From: Pseudobdellovibrionaceae bacterium
Lineage (GTDB): Bacteria > Bdellovibrionota > Bdellovibrionia > Bdellovibrionales > Bdellovibrionaceae
Assembly (NCBI GenBank): GCA_014378775.1
Contig: JACMMZ010000088.1
Location: 1 to 37,525, forward strand
Reading direction: 5' to 3'
DNA: 37,525 nucleotides
In this document: positions 35,091-37,525 of the stretch, piece by piece
Position numbering within the stretch: position 1 is the stretch's first letter
How the letters are laid out: the number at the start of each line of letters is the position of its first letter
Notes under the pieces: model-generated
The model's database searches: none
Told to the model about the DNA's origin: nothing
The model's input: the letters and a program-made list of their open reading frames with translations, nothing else
Program-made: the position numbers and the translations under genes

Positions 35091-35224
35091 GATGTAATCT
35101 CCACTGCTGAATATCGTAGCGAGAAACATCACGCATGTAAAAGAAACTTGATGACTTACTAAGTCATCAAAAAGGCTTCTTGATACTTTTTCCTTCGTCT
35201 TTAGACTTTTGAATTGAGGTACCG

Positions 35225-35554
35225 GTGTCAAAAATTGACGTTTATTTAGATGAAAAACAAATCGATAATCTGAAAATGATTCTCAATCAGTCGCACGTCG
35301 GTATACATCTACTTTTTGACAATCAATTTATCTCTCAAGTCTTCAAACAAGATTTCAAAGAAGACGATTTTTTTACCGTGGAAAATTTGGTCCGCGCCCA
35401 GGAAGATCTGATTCGATTAATTAAGGCTCAAACCATCGAACAAAAAAAAACATTTATTTCGAAATTAAATTGTGAACAGCAAAATCGCTTAGTTCGGGCT
35501 TACTTCTACATCATTGAAAACGATATCAAACAGAATCAATCTCGCCCGCACTAA
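35225..35554 (+). CDS. Hypothetical helical cytoplasmic protein, 109 aa
   Basis: Starts at GTG, with GAGG 6 bases upstream. The protein is charged and predicted mostly helical (DVYLDEKQIDNLKMILNQ..., EDLIRLIKAQTIEQKKTFISKL), with no signal or membrane segment. It is divergent from the PDEIW-domain gene, its start lying 134 bases from that ATG. No family recognised; it could be a partner of that neighbour or unrelated. Confidence 0.6.
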   Translation: MSKIDVYLDEKQIDNLKMILNQSHVGIHLLFDNQFISQVFKQDFKEDDFFTVENLVRAQEDLIRLIKAQTIEQKKTFISKLNCEQQNRLVRAYFYIIENDIKQNQSRPH

Positions 35555-35606
35555 GACCTAGACCTAAATCTATTTTGTTTTATCTCACTTCTACCGATAA
35601 GACCCT

Positions 35607-35897
35607 ATGCGGATGGGTCTTACAATTTTTTTGGCTCTGATATCTCTGTCGGTCAAAGCGGAATACCGCATGTTTGTACTTGAGATCAATAATAGCAAGA
35701 TGCAAAAATCAAGAACCGTTTACAGCACGATGGATCCCCTTCAGTACAAAACGATCTATCCTTTAGCGGCTGACGAGAGTATCAAATACTCCTCAACTTG
35801 GAGATGCAGAGGCAACACCAGTGGGTTCAAAATTCACTGTGCTCGTCCATTAGATAAAATAGCTGAAAATCAGTCGCAAGATTCACCCCAGAACTAA
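35607..35897 (+). CDS. Hypothetical small exported protein, 96 aa
   Basis: A signal peptide (MRMGLTIFLALISLSVKA, probable cleavage after VKA-E) precedes a small domain with two cysteines (in TWRCRG and KIHCAR), probably a disulfide pair in the periplasm. The end is polar (ENQSQDSPQN). Either of the first two methionines could be the start; no strong ribosome site marks either. It lies 52 bases after the helical 109-residue gene. No domain recognised. Confidence 0.6.
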   Translation: MRMGLTIFLALISLSVKAEYRMFVLEINNSKMQKSRTVYSTMDPLQYKTIYPLAADESIKYSSTWRCRGNTSGFKIHCARPLDKIAENQSQDSPQN

Positions 35898-35917
35898 GTC
35901 TAGAATAAGTCTATAAT
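35896..35917 (+). promoter_or_regulatory. Tandem 11-bp repeat containing a perfect -10 TATAAT
   Basis: AAGTCTAGAAT (35896-35906) is followed at once by AAGTCTATAAT (35907-35917), 10 of 11 identical. The second copy ends in a perfect sigma-70 -10 hexamer, TATAAT (35912-35917), although no good -35 is visible 17 bases upstream. Transcription would start near 35924, just before the hairpin listed next. Confidence 0.45.
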
Positions 35918-35933
35918 CGTCTCAAAAAACAAA

Positions 35934-35960
35934 TATTTTGACTTAAATTGAGTCAAAATA
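35934..35960 (+). repeat. Perfect 10-bp inverted repeat, 7-base loop, in the hsp20-like leader
   Basis: TATTTTGACT (35934-35943) and AGTCAAAATA (35951-35960) are exact complements around TAAATTG. The element ends 5 bases before the preferred ATG (35966). It could be an operator overlapping the transcript start or an RNA hairpin that covers the start region, for example a thermosensor. Core spacing differs from CIRCE (9 bases). Confidence 0.75.
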
Positions 35961-35965
35961 AAAAG

Positions 35966-36673
35966 ATGTCAACCACCATTAAACCTAAATTGGATACGCA
36001 ACTCAAACGTCAAATTTCACAAGGCATGAGTGAAAGAAGAACTGAGCAAACATCACAACAGCTTGAGAGTTTAAAAAATTTGGGCCAAGCCATTAAACAA
36101 AGCCATGCTGATCAGCGAGCAGTCGCCAATGCAACTCACGCGGTTAACCACATACAATCAAAAGATGATGTCACTTCAAATAGCGACAGCACCCGATTGT
36201 ATACACGGCAAGGAAAGCTCGAAAATCTGAACGCCAGTGATATCGCGGATCCTGAAGTTGAAGATGCTGAAGACCGTTTTGTTCGTCATAAAAATGAAAA
36301 GTCTGATACTCAAGAAGCTCAGCAGGTAGCCAGAGATCAAGATGAATTTTATCAGGTGAAAGACCGTGGAAATACTATCAAAGAAGATTCGCAAGGCTAT
36401 TACATCGACGCCTATGCTCCAGAACATGAAAAAGCCGGCGTGCGTGTTTCGATCACTCATGATAAGGCGGTTATTTCGGGAAGTCGCAAAGCCGAAGCGG
36501 AAGAATCAAATGCTCGAGGAAAGATGGTCACCAACAACTTTCAAACCTTTCGTGAAGAATTTAAATTTGACACCCCGGTCGTGGCAAATGGCATGACCCG
36601 AGAACGTTCAGGTGACTATATTCGTTTTTTCATACCTAAATTAGGTGTAAGTGATGGATCCGACGAATCCTAA
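35966..36673 (+). CDS. Hsp20-like (alpha-crystallin-type) domain protein with long N-terminus
   Basis: The C-terminal 95 residues match the small heat-shock fold: GYYIDAYAPEHEKAGVRVSITHDKAVISGSRKAE, then FQTFREEFKFDTPV, then RSGDYIRFFIPK, close to the Hsp20 pattern VxVxAPG-x-VxVxxxxLxIxGxR...FxRxFxLP...xGxLxIxIPK. The N-terminal 140 residues are polar, helical and coiled-coil-like (KRQISQGMSERRTEQTSQQLE), much longer than usual for Hsp20. The ORF track begins at TTG 35948, inside the inverted repeat; I prefer ATG 35966. No upstream chaperone gene. Chaperone activity inferred from the fold only. Confidence 0.68.
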   Translation: MSTTIKPKLDTQLKRQISQGMSERRTEQTSQQLESLKNLGQAIKQSHADQRAVANATHAVNHIQSKDDVTSNSDSTRLYTRQGKLENLNASDIADPEVEDAEDRFVRHKNEKSDTQEAQQVARDQDEFYQVKDRGNTIKEDSQGYYIDAYAPEHEKAGVRVSITHDKAVISGSRKAEAEESNARGKMVTNNFQTFREEFKFDTPVVANGMTRERSGDYIRFFIPKLGVSDGSDES

Positions 36674-36713
36674 GTTGTCTCCTTGACCGCCTTGTTATAC
36701 ACTCGGTTTTGAA

Positions 36714-37418
36714 ATGATCTTCGAAAATATCACCCACCTTTACCAGGAACTGAAAACCAATAATAAACACAGTCTTTGTGTTTTTGATCTGGACTCAACT
36801 CTTTTTAACGTGAGTCCCCGCTCGGAAAAAATTCTTCATGAATTTGCCGTTGATCGCAACTTTCCCGAGCTGCTCAAGATCAAGATTCAGATGGAAGACT
36901 GGGGTATTTATGAAGCCTTACTTCGGGCTGGTTACGATAAAGTACAAAATGAAGATCTTCATCAGAATTTGAAAAAATACTGGAACGAAAAATTTTTCTC
37001 TCATGAGTATATTCATTACGATACGCCTTACTTGGGTGCCATTCATTTTGTGCAGTCCTTGAAATTAAGTGGTGTCGGTATCAAGTACCTGACCGGACGG
37101 GATGTTTTTCGTATGGGTCAAGGAACGGCCGAAGTTTTGAAAAAATGGGGACTTCCCTGCGACCCGGCCCAGATTCATCTCAAGCCACAAAAGGAAATGG
37201 ATGATCACTTATTTAAGTTAGAATGGTTACAGAAATTAGCACAAGATCATCCAAAATCTCAAATTTACTTTTTTGAAAATGAACCAGTTAATATCAATCT
37301 GGTCGGAGATCATATGCCCAATGTGCGTCTTATTTATATGAATACTACACACTCCCGCAGGGATAATGTGCGAGCGCTGCACACCGAGATTTTTAACTAC
37401 ACCATAGAGAGGGATTAA
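36714..37418 (+). CDS. HAD-family hydrolase (phosphatase-like)
   Basis: The HAD nucleophile motif is FDLDSTLF with D25 and D27, motif II lies in KYLTGRDVFRMG, and the acidic motif IV probably corresponds to FFENEPVNINLV, unusual as it reads E-N-E rather than GD-x-x-D. Between them is an all-helical cap (about 35-110). At 234 residues it is typical for a C1-cap HAD. No substrate can be read. It lies 40 bases after the hsp20-like gene and directly abuts rsmI. Confidence 0.8.
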   Translation: MIFENITHLYQELKTNNKHSLCVFDLDSTLFNVSPRSEKILHEFAVDRNFPELLKIKIQMEDWGIYEALLRAGYDKVQNEDLHQNLKKYWNEKFFSHEYIHYDTPYLGAIHFVQSLKLSGVGIKYLTGRDVFRMGQGTAEVLKKWGLPCDPAQIHLKPQKEMDDHLFKLEWLQKLAQDHPKSQIYFFENEPVNINLVGDHMPNVRLIYMNTTHSRRDNVRALHTEIFNYTIERD

Positions 37419-37525
37419 ATGTTGCACTTAGTAGCTACTCCAATCGGAGACTTCACTGAAATCACTTTTCGCGCCGTAGAAATTTTGAAATCGGCCGATG
37501 TCATCCTTTGTGAATCCACAAAAGA
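37419..37525 (+). CDS. rsmI: 16S rRNA 2'-O-ribose methyltransferase RsmI (5' part)
   Basis: The ATG at 37419 follows the HAD stop with no gap (TAAATG) and GAGAGGG lies 5 bases upstream. The visible 35 residues read [35 protein letters not shown] with the VATPIGD and CESTK motifs that mark the RsmI (YraL) tetrapyrrole-methylase-like family, which methylates C1402 of 16S rRNA together with RsmH. The rest is beyond the window edge. Confidence 0.92.
   Translation, partial: MLHLVATPIGDFTEITFRAVEILKSADVILCESTK

Noticed and set aside
1-37525. tRNA, rRNA, CRISPR arrays, IS elements, prophage
   Set aside because: Looked for TTCGA-type T-loops with cloverleaf context, regularly spaced repeats, transposase or integrase motifs and terminal inverted repeats; nothing convincing in the window.

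Overview
The window looks like a chromosomal stretch of a Bdellovibrionota (Bdellovibrio-type) bacterium with AT-leaning DNA. This is inferred from gene content and gene style: an orphan fliL-like gene, Bdellovibrio-style receiver-like and lipoprotein genes, FolE2, an ACT-domain threonine dehydratase, and very tight packing of genes on both strands. I saw no IS element, phage, CRISPR array, rRNA or tRNA. Most of the window is core metabolism and information processing, with short accessory patches.

Layout. (1) 1-1063: the end of an unknown membrane-anchored protein, a convergent fliL-like gene with a flagellar sigma-28-like promoter, and an unlisted 58-residue gene. (2) 1128-7489, minus strand: hisC, cmk, rpsA, a strong terminator, then sppA, a HIT-family gene and a rhomboid protease. 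The 256-base rpsA-sppA gap carries a perfect 14-bp inverted repeat. (3) 7534-10100, plus strand: two overlapping genes that read as shrunken relatives of hydantoinase/oxoprolinase subunits HyuA and HyuB, without recognisable key motifs. (4) 10101-17140, minus strand: threonine dehydratase, a zinc-ribbon protein, and the run tmk-holB-tatD-gap-pgk-tpiA. (5) 17308-18442, plus strand: secG followed by a FecR-like/AgmX-type envelope protein. (6) 18457-24670, minus strand: folE2, a Fur-family regulator, uvrA, a DUF475/TerC-like membrane protein and an App1-like HAD phosphatase. (7) 24741-27505, plus strand: an orphan receiver-like protein, maf, cdd and a GspC/PDZ-like membrane protein, overlapping end to end. 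(8) 27508-30988, minus strand: pheS-pheT. (9) 31079-32665, plus strand: rsmG and a SpoU-type RNA methyltransferase. (10) 32658-37525: an accessory patch of small secreted proteins, a lipoprotein, a protein with two copies of a PDEIW-containing domain (possibly the PBECR nuclease fold) behind a lysine-rich tail, an Hsp20-like protein with an unusual palindromic leader, a HAD phosphatase and the start of rsmI.

Functional links. The FolE2-Fur pairing, with a Fur-box-like palindrome in front of the regulator, suggests metal (possibly zinc) control of folate synthesis. The tmk to tpiA run joins DNA-precursor and replication genes to lower glycolysis. The least explained parts are the degenerate HyuA/HyuB pair, the duplicated PDEIW-domain protein, the hairpin leader of the Hsp20-like gene and the inverted repeat upstream of sppA. 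All homology calls were made by reading motifs in the translations; no database search was run.
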